Source of the DNA: Chromatiales bacterium
GTDB lineage: Bacteria; Pseudomonadota; Gammaproteobacteria; UBA6429; Thiohalophilaceae
Length of the DNA: 13,860 nt
Assembly (NCBI GenBank): GCA_027070385.1
Contig: JALXDW010000376.1
Span: forward strand, 1-13,860
Direction: 5' to 3'
Shown: piece after piece, positions 6,826 through 13,342 of the stretch
Layout of the letters: each line of letters begins with the position of its first letter
Numbering within the stretch: position 1 is the stretch's first letter
Position numbers and translations under genes: made by a program
Notes under the pieces: generated by a model
The model's database searches: none
Told to the model about the DNA's origin: nothing
What the model saw: only the letters and a program-made list of their open reading frames with translations

Positions 6826-7188
6826 ATGAGTACAGTCGATTCATTGAACAAAGGGATTTCTGCTCATGGTCAGTGGAAGCAGCGCCTGGCTGAAGCCATA
6901 AAAACAGGGAAAAGTGAATGGACACCGGCAATCGTTAAGCAGGATAATCAGTGTGAATTTGGTAAATGGTTATACAGTTGTTCAGCCGATGAAAAAGCCA
7001 GCCCCCATTATGAAACCATTAAAAAAATGCACGCAGAATTCCATCAATGTGCCGGTGGAATTCTTGAAAAAGCTTTGTCAGGGAATACAACAGATGCTGA
7101 AGCCGAAATTGGAATGGGCAGTCAGTATCGAACAATATCAGCTGGCTTGACCACAGAAATGATGAAATGGAAAAATGAGCTGAGCTAG
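6826..7188 (+). CDS. Stand-alone CZB (chemoreceptor zinc-binding) domain protein
   Basis: CZB domains bind zinc through three histidines and one cysteine. They regulate chemoreceptors and diguanylate cyclases such as E. coli DgcZ, responding to zinc and to cysteine oxidation by hypochlorous acid. This 120-aa protein is only that domain. The likely ligands are H14 (in AHGQW), C43 (in CEFGKWL), H69 and H73 (in HAEFH), with spacing close to that of DgcZ. There is no membrane segment, HAMP, methyl-accepting or GGDEF part, so it should be a soluble cytosolic sensor acting on a partner. It has its own sigma-28-like promoter, a strong GAGGT ribosome site and a strong terminator, forming a one-gene unit. 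The stop is TAG. Domain call is firm; the partner is unknown. Confidence 0.9.
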   Translation: MSTVDSLNKGISAHGQWKQRLAEAIKTGKSEWTPAIVKQDNQCEFGKWLYSCSADEKASPHYETIKKMHAEFHQCAGGILEKALSGNTTDAEAEIGMGSQYRTISAGLTTEMMKWKNELS

Positions 7189-7215
7189 AAAATAAGGAAT
7201 AAAAATTTATAACCC

Positions 7216-7248
7216 AAAAGGCCGCTATTTTTATAGTGGCCTTTTTTT
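7216..7248. terminator. Bidirectional Rho-independent terminator between CZB gene and prfA
   Basis: A 13-bp stem (7216-7228 with 7233-7245 is fully pairable; the GC core is 7220-7225 with 7236-7241, with one G-U pair) encloses a TTTT loop (7229-7232). It is flanked by AAAA on the left and a run of seven T (7242-7248) on the right. Read rightward it ends the CZB transcript on the T-run. Read leftward it ends the hemA-prfA transcript on the complement of AAAA. The T-run overlaps the prfA stop codon by two bases. Confidence 0.92.
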
Positions 7249-8332
7249 ATTCGTCGCCAATGGAGGCAAGCAAATCAGCCTGTTCTTCACTGATAAGCGG
7301 CTCGATAATTTCATCAAGATCCCCCTGCATAATGTCATCGAGTTTATACAAGGTTAAATTGATGCGGTGATCGGTTAGCCGGCCCTGTGGAAAATTATAA
7401 GTACGAATTCGTTCCGAGCGGTCACCGCTGCCAACGAGGAGCTTGCGTGTTTCAGATTGCTCAGCATTTTGCTTGTCCTGTTCTATCTGGAACAGTTTTG
7501 CTTGCAACACGGAAAGTGCCCGGGCTTTGTTTTTATGTTGTGAACGTTCATCCTGACATTCAACCACAATCCCGGTGGGCAAGTGAGTCAAACGAATAGC
7601 TGAATCGGTTTTGTTAACGTGCTGACCACCGGCACCGGAGGCTCGAAAGGTATCCACGCGTAAATCGCCCATATTAATTTCGCTTTCTTCCACTTCATCG
7701 GCTTCCGGCATAATAGCCACCGTGCAAGCTGATGTATGCACCCGGCCTTGTGATTCTGTTTCCGGAACCCGTTGGACACGATGACCACCGGATTCAAATT
7801 TTAAACGGGCATACACATCGTCACCACTGATACGGCTGATTATTTCTTTATAACCACCGTGTTCACCGCGATTTTCATTAATGATTTCCATTTTCCATTT
7901 ACGTTTTTCGGCATAACGGGAATACATACGGAATAAATCACCTGCAAAAATAGAGGCTTCATCACCACCTGCACCGGCACGGATTTCAAGGAAAACATTT
8001 TTACCCTCATTGGGATCAACCGGTAGCATAAGAATCTGTAATTGCTGTTCAAGTTTTTCCTGACGTTCGGTGGCTTCTTTTAATTCTTCCTTTGCCATTT
8101 CACGCATGTCATCGTCATCGTCCTTTAACATGCTTTGTGCTTCTTCAATATCGGCCAGGGTTTTTTGATAAGCATTAAAGCAAGCAATAACCGGGTTCAA
8201 CTGTGCATATTCTTTTGATAAGGCACGGAACTGATTCTGATCATTGATCACATCCGGTGCGGCCATCAGGGCATTGATTTCTTCCAGGCGTTCCGCCAGG
8301 TTTTCGAGTTTTGCTTTTATTGAGGCTTTCAT
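7247..8332 (-). CDS. prfA: Peptide chain release factor 1
   Basis: RF1 recognises UAA and UAG in the ribosomal A site and triggers peptide release. The 361-aa product is full length. The codon-reading tripeptide of the P-x-T type is P190-E191-T192 in [17 protein letters not shown]; a P-x-T tripeptide distinguishes RF1 from RF2 (SPF). GGQ is at 235-237 in [16 protein letters not shown], and its glutamine is the substrate of PrmC, encoded on the opposite strand of this window. A run of five aspartates (71-75) lies in domain 1. hemA ends 20 bp upstream, so the two are likely co-transcribed. No clear Shine-Dalgarno precedes the ATG. The transcript ends at the shared terminator directly after the stop. 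Confidence 0.98.
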   Translation of the reverse strand: MKASIKAKLENLAERLEEINALMAAPDVINDQNQFRALSKEYAQLNPVIACFNAYQKTLADIEEAQSMLKDDDDDMREMAKEELKEATERQEKLEQQLQILMLPVDPNEGKNVFLEIRAGAGGDEASIFAGDLFRMYSRYAEKRKWKMEIINENRGEHGGYKEIISRISGDDVYARLKFESGGHRVQRVPETESQGRVHTSACTVAIMPEADEVEESEINMGDLRVDTFRASGAGGQHVNKTDSAIRLTHLPTGIVVECQDERSQHKNKARALSVLQAKLFQIEQDKQNAEQSETRKLLVGSGDRSERIRTYNFPQGRLTDHRINLTLYKLDDIMQGDLDEIIEPLISEEQADLLASIGDE

Positions 8333-8352
8333 TAATTAACGTCGATTGATAT

Positions 8353-9615
8353 TTAAGTGTTATCGGAATTCAGGTTAAACAGTTCCTGCGCCATATCCAG
8401 AAGTTCGTTACGGCCATCGTAGGCTGCGCGACTCAGTTTTACGCTGGGGTCATGCACCAGCTTGTTGGTAATGGACCGTGCCAGTTCTTGTAATACCTGT
8501 TGAGGATCTTTGCCTGAAGCCAGTTGTTTTTGTGCCAGCTGCAGGGCTTCTTCGCGGATCATATCGGCTTTGCTACGGTAAGAACGGATAGTATCGACTG
8601 CATCGAGTGAACGTAACCAGCCCAGGAAATGTTGTGTTTCATTTTCGATGATTTCTTCGGCCTGCTCAGCAGCTTGTTCACGTGACTGTTGACCTTCTTC
8701 AATCACATCGTGCAGATCATCCACGGTGTATAAATACACGTCGCGTAAGTCGCCTACTTCGGTTTCAATATCGCGTGGTACGGCAATGTCCACCATAAAC
8801 ATCGGTCGATGCTTGCGTGCTTTGAGTGCGCTTTCAACCGCACCTTTGCCTAAAATAGGTAATTGGCTGGCAGTAGAGGAAATAATAATATCAGCATTGA
8901 GCAGACGTGAAGGCATATCGGCCAGCGCAATCGCTTCGGCATTGAACTGTTCGGCAAGCAACTGTGCGCGTTCAACGGTACGGTTGGCGACGATCATGTT
9001 TTTAATATTTTGATCTTTTAAGTGCCTGGCCACCAGCTCGATGGTGTCCCCCGCACCGATCAACAGTGCAGTATGTTCCTCGAGATTGGCAAAAATACGT
9101 TTAGCCAGTGAAACGGCTGCAAAGGCTACTGAAACCGGGCTGCTACCAATGGCGGTATCCGTGCGTACCTGCTTGGCGACTGAAAAAGTATGCTGAAACA
9201 GCCGGTTCAACTGTCGGCCAATGGTGCCGGCATCCGTGGCCATGCCATACGCATCTTTAATCTGGCCGAGAATTTGTGGTTCACCTAAAACAAGTGAGTC
9301 GAGACCACTGGCAACGCGTAGAATATGTTTAACAGCATCCTGATCGCTGAAACTGTATATATAGGGTTCGAGTGTTTTATGTTCCAGTGAATGAAAATCC
9401 TCAAACCAGCGGATCAATGCATCGCTGTCGTTGGCATGAAGTTCGCAATACAATTCTGTACGGTTGCAAGTGGAGATAATAGCGGCTTCCGATGCAGGCG
9501 ACTGCTCGAGGATACCGGTAAGTGCCTGGGGCAGTTTTTCCGGGGTAAAAGCAACCTGTTCCCGTATATCAACAGGAGCGGTTTTATGATTAATGCCGAA
9601 TGCGAAAATAGCCAC
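8353..9615 (-). CDS. hemA: Glutamyl-tRNA reductase
   Basis: HemA reduces Glu-tRNA(Glu) to glutamate-1-semialdehyde with NADPH, the first committed step of C5 tetrapyrrole (heme) synthesis. The 420-aa protein has the family start FGINHKTAPV, catalytic Cys50 in STCNRTELY, VASGLDSLVLGEPQILGQ (101-118), an NADPH loop LLIGAGDTIELVARHL (184-199), ADIIISSTAS and VDIAVPRDIE, then the C-terminal dimerisation helix. The start is GTG, chosen because the reading frame upstream offers no better start and the first residues align with known HemA. There is no Shine-Dalgarno. A TATAAG box lies exactly 7 bp before the GTG. It is divergent from the TPR lipoprotein gene and heads an operon with prfA, the arrangement usual in gammaproteobacteria. 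Confidence 0.98.
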   Translation of the reverse strand: MAIFAFGINHKTAPVDIREQVAFTPEKLPQALTGILEQSPASEAAIISTCNRTELYCELHANDSDALIRWFEDFHSLEHKTLEPYIYSFSDQDAVKHILRVASGLDSLVLGEPQILGQIKDAYGMATDAGTIGRQLNRLFQHTFSVAKQVRTDTAIGSSPVSVAFAAVSLAKRIFANLEEHTALLIGAGDTIELVARHLKDQNIKNMIVANRTVERAQLLAEQFNAEAIALADMPSRLLNADIIISSTASQLPILGKGAVESALKARKHRPMFMVDIAVPRDIETEVGDLRDVYLYTVDDLHDVIEEGQQSREQAAEQAEEIIENETQHFLGWLRSLDAVDTIRSYRSKADMIREEALQLAQKQLASGKDPQQVLQELARSITNKLVHDPSVKLSRAAYDGRNELLDMAQELFNLNSDNT

Positions 9616-9622
9616 TTTGGAA

Positions 9623-9653
9623 CTTATATTGTTAGATCACGTCTACAAATCAA
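9623..9653 (-). promoter_or_regulatory. Candidate hemA promoter close to the start codon
   Basis: On the minus strand, TTGATT (9653-9648) and TATAAG (9628-9623) resemble a sigma-70 promoter with a long 19-bp spacer. The -10 ends 7 bp before the hemA GTG, so the transcript would be leaderless or nearly so. That agrees with the missing Shine-Dalgarno, but a promoter farther upstream is equally possible. Confidence 0.3.
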
Positions 9654-9655
9654 GG

Positions 9656-9683
9656 CCTTAGTTCTTAAAATGAGAAGCTAAGG
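9656..9683. other. Imperfect hairpin/inverted repeat in the hemA-TPR divergent region
   Basis: CCTTAG (9656-9661) pairs with CTAAGG (9678-9683). Inside, TTCT (9662-9665) pairs with AGAA (9673-9676), leaving one bulged G and a 7-nt loop. It sits midway between the divergent genes and has no T-run on either side, so it is not a terminator. It may be an operator acting on hemA or on both promoters. Confidence 0.4.
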
Positions 9684-9724
9684 GGTTAAAATCAAGTTTG
9701 GTCGGTTGTAGCAAAACCCGTATA

Positions 9725-9752
9725 TTGCTAAAAACAGACAGGCGCGTATTAT
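9725..9752 (+). promoter_or_regulatory. Sigma-70-like promoter for the TPR-lolB-ispE unit
   Basis: TTGCTA (9725-9730), a 16-bp spacer and TATTAT (9747-9752) match the -35 at 4 of 6 and the -10 at 5 of 6. A start near 9759 would give a leader of roughly 48 nt to the ATG at 9807. It is the best promoter match on this strand in the divergent region. Confidence 0.55.
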
Positions 9753-9806
9753 AAAGGTAAAACCGGCAAAAGTTGGTTATAGTTGCTCAATAGAGACCAT
9801 TTTTTT

Positions 9807-11591
9807 ATGCAAAAGATAAGAAATTCCCTGATTTTGGCCTTCGCGGCTCTGTTTTTAGCAAATTGTGGCACGACTTCGGCACAAAAGCCGTTTACTGCCG
9901 ACAATTTATCGACACCTCAAGCACAGCGAAAAGCGAGTGGTCAACCTGCCTCCAGCGCAAAAAAATCAACCACCTCCTTGCAAGGGTCGATCTTCTCCCA
10001 CAAAGGTAATGGTTTAACACCTGAAGTTTTGCAGTATTTAATGGTGGCTGAAATTGCCGGGCAACGAGGCAAGCTGGGAGTTGCCGTTGCCAACTATTTA
10101 CAAGCAGCAAAATTATCTCAGGATGCAGCTGTTGCCGAACGAGCAAGTCGAATCGCTATTTTTGCCCGCCAAGATAAAGCGGCTCTGGAGGCTGGTCGGA
10201 TTTGGGTGAAGTTGGCACCTGAAAGTGCTGAAGCACATCAGATTATTGCCGCGATGTTAGTGCGTGTTGGTGATATTGAAGGCGCACTGAAACATTTTGA
10301 GAATGTACTCAGCCTGAGCAAAAAAAGTGAGCAAAAAACATTTATGCTGATCACTTCTTTGCTGGGTAAACAAAGAGACAAAAGCATTGCGCTGGATATC
10401 ATGAAGCGCTTGATTGACAAACACCCGGACAGTGCTGATGCGCAGTATGCCTATGCGAATCTGGCTTTGCTTACAAAAGAATATGAGACAGCCAATCAGG
10501 CTGTTGATAAAGCCCTTGCGCTTAAAAAAGGCTGGAATGAAGCGGCTGTTCTAAAAGCGACAATATTACATCGTTTGGGACGTGATGATGAAGGGCTTGT
10601 CTGGCTGGAAAAACAGTTGCAACAACAACCGGGTAATCACAAATTACGCTTGTATTATGCACGCAAACTGGTTGATGCAAAAAAATACCCGCTTGCCTAT
10701 AAAGAGTTCAGTAAAGTTTATGCAGCAAACAGGAGCCAGACAGCATTATATGCAATGGGCTTGCTTGCAAACAGAATGGACAAGATCGAATTGGCCGAAA
10801 AACATTTTGTACGCCTGGCTAATTCAACCGAGCATAAAAATGAAGCCAATTTTTACCTTGGGCAAATAAAAGAAAAGCAAAAGGACTTTGTGAAAGCGAT
10901 TGACTGGTATTCAAAAGTACAAACAGGGGTATATGCTTTTGAATCGCGTTTACGCATTATCATCTTGCTGGGCAAGCAGGGTAAAGTCAGCCAGGCGCGG
11001 GAACAGGTTAGAAATATCCGGGTTAACAAACCTGAGGAACAGGTCAGGTTATATATTGCTGAAGGTGAAGTGTTGCGTGAAAACAAAATGTACCAGGAAG
11101 CTCTGGAACTGTATACCGATGGTTTGAATGCTATTCCAGATAACCTGGATCTGATTTATGCCCGCGCACTTGTTTATGAAAAACTCAATAAAATAGATGA
11201 AGCCATCAGCGATTTGCGCCATGTCGTTAAATTGGACCCACAAAATATTCAAAGCCTGAATGCCTTGGGCTACACCCTTGTAGATAAAACCGACAAGGTT
11301 TATGAAGGGATGGAATATATCAAGCAGGCCTATCAGTTACGTCCAACCGATCCGGCTATTATCGATAGTATGGGTTGGGCCTATTATCGCTTGGGTAAAC
11401 TGGATAAAGCGGTTACTTTTTTAAAACGTGCTTTCAACTTGTTTAATGACCCCGAAGTGGCCGCTCATTTAGGTGAAGTCTTATGGATGCGTGGTGATAA
11501 AGAAGAGGCGCAGCGTATCTGGAAAAATTCATTACGTGATACACCGAAACACGACACCTTGTTAAACGCCATTAAGCGTTTTATGCCTTAA
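9807..11591 (+). CDS. TPR-repeat outer-membrane lipoprotein
   Basis: A 594-aa lipoprotein made almost entirely of tetratricopeptide-type helical repeats, which act as protein-binding scaffolds. The signal peptide MQKIRNSLILAFAALFLANC ends in a lipobox with the lipidated cysteine at residue 20. Asn at -1 is unusual (Gly, Ala or Ser is usual). Gly at +2 predicts outer-membrane sorting. A low-complexity Ser/Thr/Lys/Gln linker follows. TPR units are clearest in the C-terminal half, for example LDLIYARALVYEKLNKIDEA and PAIIDSMGWAYYRLGKLDKA. I chose ATG 9807 over an in-frame TTG at 9783 because the lipoprotein signal then begins at once, with AGAGA 10 nt upstream. The same gene lies between hemA and lolB in Pseudomonas. 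Exact function is unknown; LolB follows after 25 bp. Confidence 0.9.
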   Translation: MQKIRNSLILAFAALFLANCGTTSAQKPFTADNLSTPQAQRKASGQPASSAKKSTTSLQGSIFSHKGNGLTPEVLQYLMVAEIAGQRGKLGVAVANYLQAAKLSQDAAVAERASRIAIFARQDKAALEAGRIWVKLAPESAEAHQIIAAMLVRVGDIEGALKHFENVLSLSKKSEQKTFMLITSLLGKQRDKSIALDIMKRLIDKHPDSADAQYAYANLALLTKEYETANQAVDKALALKKGWNEAAVLKATILHRLGRDDEGLVWLEKQLQQQPGNHKLRLYYARKLVDAKKYPLAYKEFSKVYAANRSQTALYAMGLLANRMDKIELAEKHFVRLANSTEHKNEANFYLGQIKEKQKDFVKAIDWYSKVQTGVYAFESRLRIIILLGKQGKVSQAREQVRNIRVNKPEEQVRLYIAEGEVLRENKMYQEALELYTDGLNAIPDNLDLIYARALVYEKLNKIDEAISDLRHVVKLDPQNIQSLNALGYTLVDKTDKVYEGMEYIKQAYQLRPTDPAIIDSMGWAYYRLGKLDKAVTFLKRAFNLFNDPEVAAHLGEVLWMRGDKEEAQRIWKNSLRDTPKHDTLLNAIKRFMP

Positions 11592-11616
11592 CGCCCAGCA
11601 TGAATTGTTGACTGCC

Positions 11617-12249
11617 ATGTTAAAAATATTTGTATTGCTATTAATGATTTCTGTGAGTGCGATGCTGACGGCTTGCGGGTCAATGTCAACGAATCCAGCA
11701 GATAAACCGCAACAGCAACAACGCTGGCAGCAACGGCAGCAACAATTATCCACCCTTGCCGATTGGCAAATGAAAGGTCGTATGGTGGTGGTCAACGGTG
11801 CTGAGCTTTGGGCTATCAGTGTTGACTGGGCTCAACGTGGTGATCAATATGTGATTTTTTTGTCCGGGCCTTTTGGTGCCGGGAAGGTTCAACTGGTTGG
11901 TAGTGCCAACGGTGTATTGTTAAGAGATGCGGATAATCAGGTTTACTATGCTTCCACACCGGAAGAATTATTACTTGAACACACCGGTATTGCCATGCCA
12001 CTGAGTTATTTACGCTTCTGGATGTTGGGTTTACTCCAGTCAAATTCACACTTTGCAGCTGACAATATCAAGTTTGATGAGCAGGGGCGACTGGAGTCAT
12101 TAAGCCGCGAACAGTGGGATGTGAGTTTTAAGCGTTATGCGAAAATTGACAATGTTGCTGTTGAATTGCCGGACAAGATATTTCTTCACAAGGGCGACGA
12201 TGTCAAAGTACGGGTGGTTGTCGGTGAATGGTTGATCCATCGCAGTTAA
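11617..12249 (+). CDS. lolB: Outer-membrane lipoprotein receptor LolB
   Basis: LolB is itself an outer-membrane lipoprotein. It takes lipoproteins from the periplasmic carrier LolA and inserts them into the outer membrane. From ATG 11617 the product is 210 aa, near the E. coli length. The signal peptide MLKIFVLLLMISVSAMLTAC has a good lipobox LTAC with Cys20 and a non-Asp +2 residue. A Gln-rich linker (QQQQRWQQRQQQ) follows, then the LolB fold: WQMKGRM, FLSGPFGAGKVQL, YLRFWMLGL and VRVVVGEWLI. The protruding loop reads GPFGA where E. coli has NPLGS, so Phe stands at the functionally important Leu and keeps it hydrophobic. An in-frame TTG at 11605 is possible, but neither start has a clear Shine-Dalgarno; coupling to the TPR gene is likely. 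Confidence 0.94.
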   Translation: MLKIFVLLLMISVSAMLTACGSMSTNPADKPQQQQRWQQRQQQLSTLADWQMKGRMVVVNGAELWAISVDWAQRGDQYVIFLSGPFGAGKVQLVGSANGVLLRDADNQVYYASTPEELLLEHTGIAMPLSYLRFWMLGLLQSNSHFAADNIKFDEQGRLESLSREQWDVSFKRYAKIDNVAVELPDKIFLHKGDDVKVRVVVGEWLIHRS

Positions 12250-12289
12250 ACAGCGGCACTTGATAACATTACAAGAATAAAGAAAAGAC

Positions 12290-13177
12290 ATGCTAAACAA
12301 TGATCTTCAGTGCTGGCCGGCACCCGCCAAGCTTAATCTGTTTTTACATATTACCGGGCAACGTGAGGATGGCTTACATTTGTTGCAAACCGTTTTCCAG
12401 ATCCTGGATATTGCCGATACCCTGCAATTCGATATTCGGGATGACGGTGTGATTAGCCGGGTGAGTGAATCGGATATTCCTGAAGACGATGACCTGATCA
12501 TCAAAGCCGCCCACCTGTTGCAACAGCACACAGGTGTCAAGCAAGGTGTTTCCATATATATAGAGAAGCAGTTACCGGTTGGGGGTGGATTAGGTGGTGG
12601 CAGTTCCAATGCCGCCACAACCCTGGTGGCACTGAATCAATTATGGCAGTGCGGGCTACAACGGCAAGAATTGGCGCATTTAGGTTTGCAGTTGGGGGCG
12701 GATGTGCCCATCTTTGTACATGGCTTTTCAGCATGGGCCGAAGGGGTGGGGGAGCAGATTTCAGCCCTGAATTTGCCAAAAAGTACCTATGTCGTCATTT
12801 TTCCGCAAGTTTTTGTCTCTACAGCTAAAGTTTTTGCAAACTCGCAATTGCAGAGAGATTGCACAACCATTACAATACGCGACTTCTCGGAAGTGCTGTC
12901 CGAGTCGGGTTTTGAGGCAGCATTTCAAACAGTAGAGAATGTCTGCGAACCGGTGGTGCGTAGTTTGGTTCCAGCGGTGGATGCCGCGTTAAATGACCTG
13001 GCGAGATTTGCACCCGCAAGGTTAACTGGAACGGGAGCATGTGTTTTTGCTCGGTTTGATTCACTCGCGGCTGCCCGATTGGCTCAGCAGGCGCTGAAAG
13101 ATAAGTGGTCGGTTTTTATTGCACAAGGCGTTAACCGTTCACCACTGTATGAGGTTTTAGAGTCGGTATCTGTTTAG
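12290..13177 (+). CDS. ispE: 4-diphosphocytidyl-2-C-methyl-D-erythritol kinase
   Basis: IspE phosphorylates the 2-hydroxyl of CDP-methylerythritol with ATP in the MEP pathway, which supplies isoprenoid precursors for quinones and undecaprenyl phosphate. The 295-aa protein carries WPAPAKLNLFLHI with the substrate-side Lys14, the GHMP-kinase ATP loop LPVGGGLGGGSSNAAT (95-110), catalytic Asp138 in LGADVPIFV, and the C-terminal GHMP motif LTGTGACVFARF. Length is slightly above E. coli IspE. Only a weak purine-rich stretch (AAGAAAAG) precedes the ATG. The lolB-ispE gap is 40 bp, so the TPR-lolB-ispE genes probably form one transcript. The stop is TAG. The tRNA-Gln gene begins 57 bp downstream. Confidence 0.97.
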   Translation: MLNNDLQCWPAPAKLNLFLHITGQREDGLHLLQTVFQILDIADTLQFDIRDDGVISRVSESDIPEDDDLIIKAAHLLQQHTGVKQGVSIYIEKQLPVGGGLGGGSSNAATTLVALNQLWQCGLQRQELAHLGLQLGADVPIFVHGFSAWAEGVGEQISALNLPKSTYVVIFPQVFVSTAKVFANSQLQRDCTTITIRDFSEVLSESGFEAAFQTVENVCEPVVRSLVPAVDAALNDLARFAPARLTGTGACVFARFDSLAAARLAQQALKDKWSVFIAQGVNRSPLYEVLESVSV

Positions 13178-13206
13178 TTAAGTCAGTACCTACTAACAAG
13201 TTTTTT

Positions 13207-13229
13207 CGATTAACTCTATGTGTTAATTG
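13207..13229. repeat. AT-rich inverted repeat before tRNA-Gln
   Basis: ATTAAC (13209-13214) and GTTAAT (13222-13227) are perfect complements across a 7-bp spacer. Adding G-T and C-G pairs outside extends the arms to 8 (13207-13229). It ends 5 bp before the tRNA. It follows a T-run (13201-13206) instead of preceding one, so it is not an ispE terminator. It could be a promoter element or a processing signal for the tRNA. Confidence 0.3.
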
Positions 13230-13234
13230 TAAAT

Positions 13235-13309
13235 TGGGCCGTCGCCAAGCGGTAAGGCACCAGGTTTTGATCCTGGCATGCGCAGGTTCAAATCCTGCCG
13301 GCCCAGCCA
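13235..13309 (+). tRNA. tRNA-Gln (anticodon UUG)
   Basis: A complete 75-nt cloverleaf with an encoded CCA end. The acceptor stem TGGGCCG pairs fully with CGGCCCA (13299-13305), followed by discriminator G and CCA. The anticodon stem CCAGG/CCTGG encloses the loop TTTTGAT, giving anticodon TTG, which reads CAA. The T-arm GCAGG-TTCAAAT-CCTGC and a short D-arm are normal. The first pair is U1-A72, known as an identity element for GlnRS and for GatCAB recognition of tRNA-Gln. Its place between ispE and prs is conserved in other gammaproteobacteria. Confidence 0.98.
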
Positions 13310-13330
13310 TATTTATAATCTGCAAAGTAT

Positions 13331-13335
13331 AGGAG
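13331..13335 (+). promoter_or_regulatory. Ribosome binding site deciding the prs start
   Basis: A full AGGAG ends 7 nt before the ATG at 13343. It supports that start over the later in-frame ATGs at 13385 and 13388, where the E. coli-like part of the protein begins. Confidence 0.75.
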
Positions 13336-13342
13336 ATTGGGC

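Noticed and set aside
9656..9683. Intrinsic terminator between hemA and the TPR gene
   Set aside because: No T-run follows the stem on either strand, and the genes diverge, so no transcript should end here.
9783..9806. TTG start extending the TPR protein by 8 residues
   Set aside because: It would put a charged segment before an otherwise ideal lipoprotein signal peptide; ATG 9807 gives a normal 20-residue signal.
11605..11616. TTG start extending LolB by 4 residues
   Set aside because: ATG 11617 gives a standard lipoprotein signal with Cys at 20; the TTG has no better ribosome site. It cannot be fully excluded.
11709..11750. CAG/CAA trinucleotide repeat in lolB
   Set aside because: It is an imperfect Gln-rich linker after the lipidated cysteine; interrupted units make it unlikely to be a phase-variable tract.
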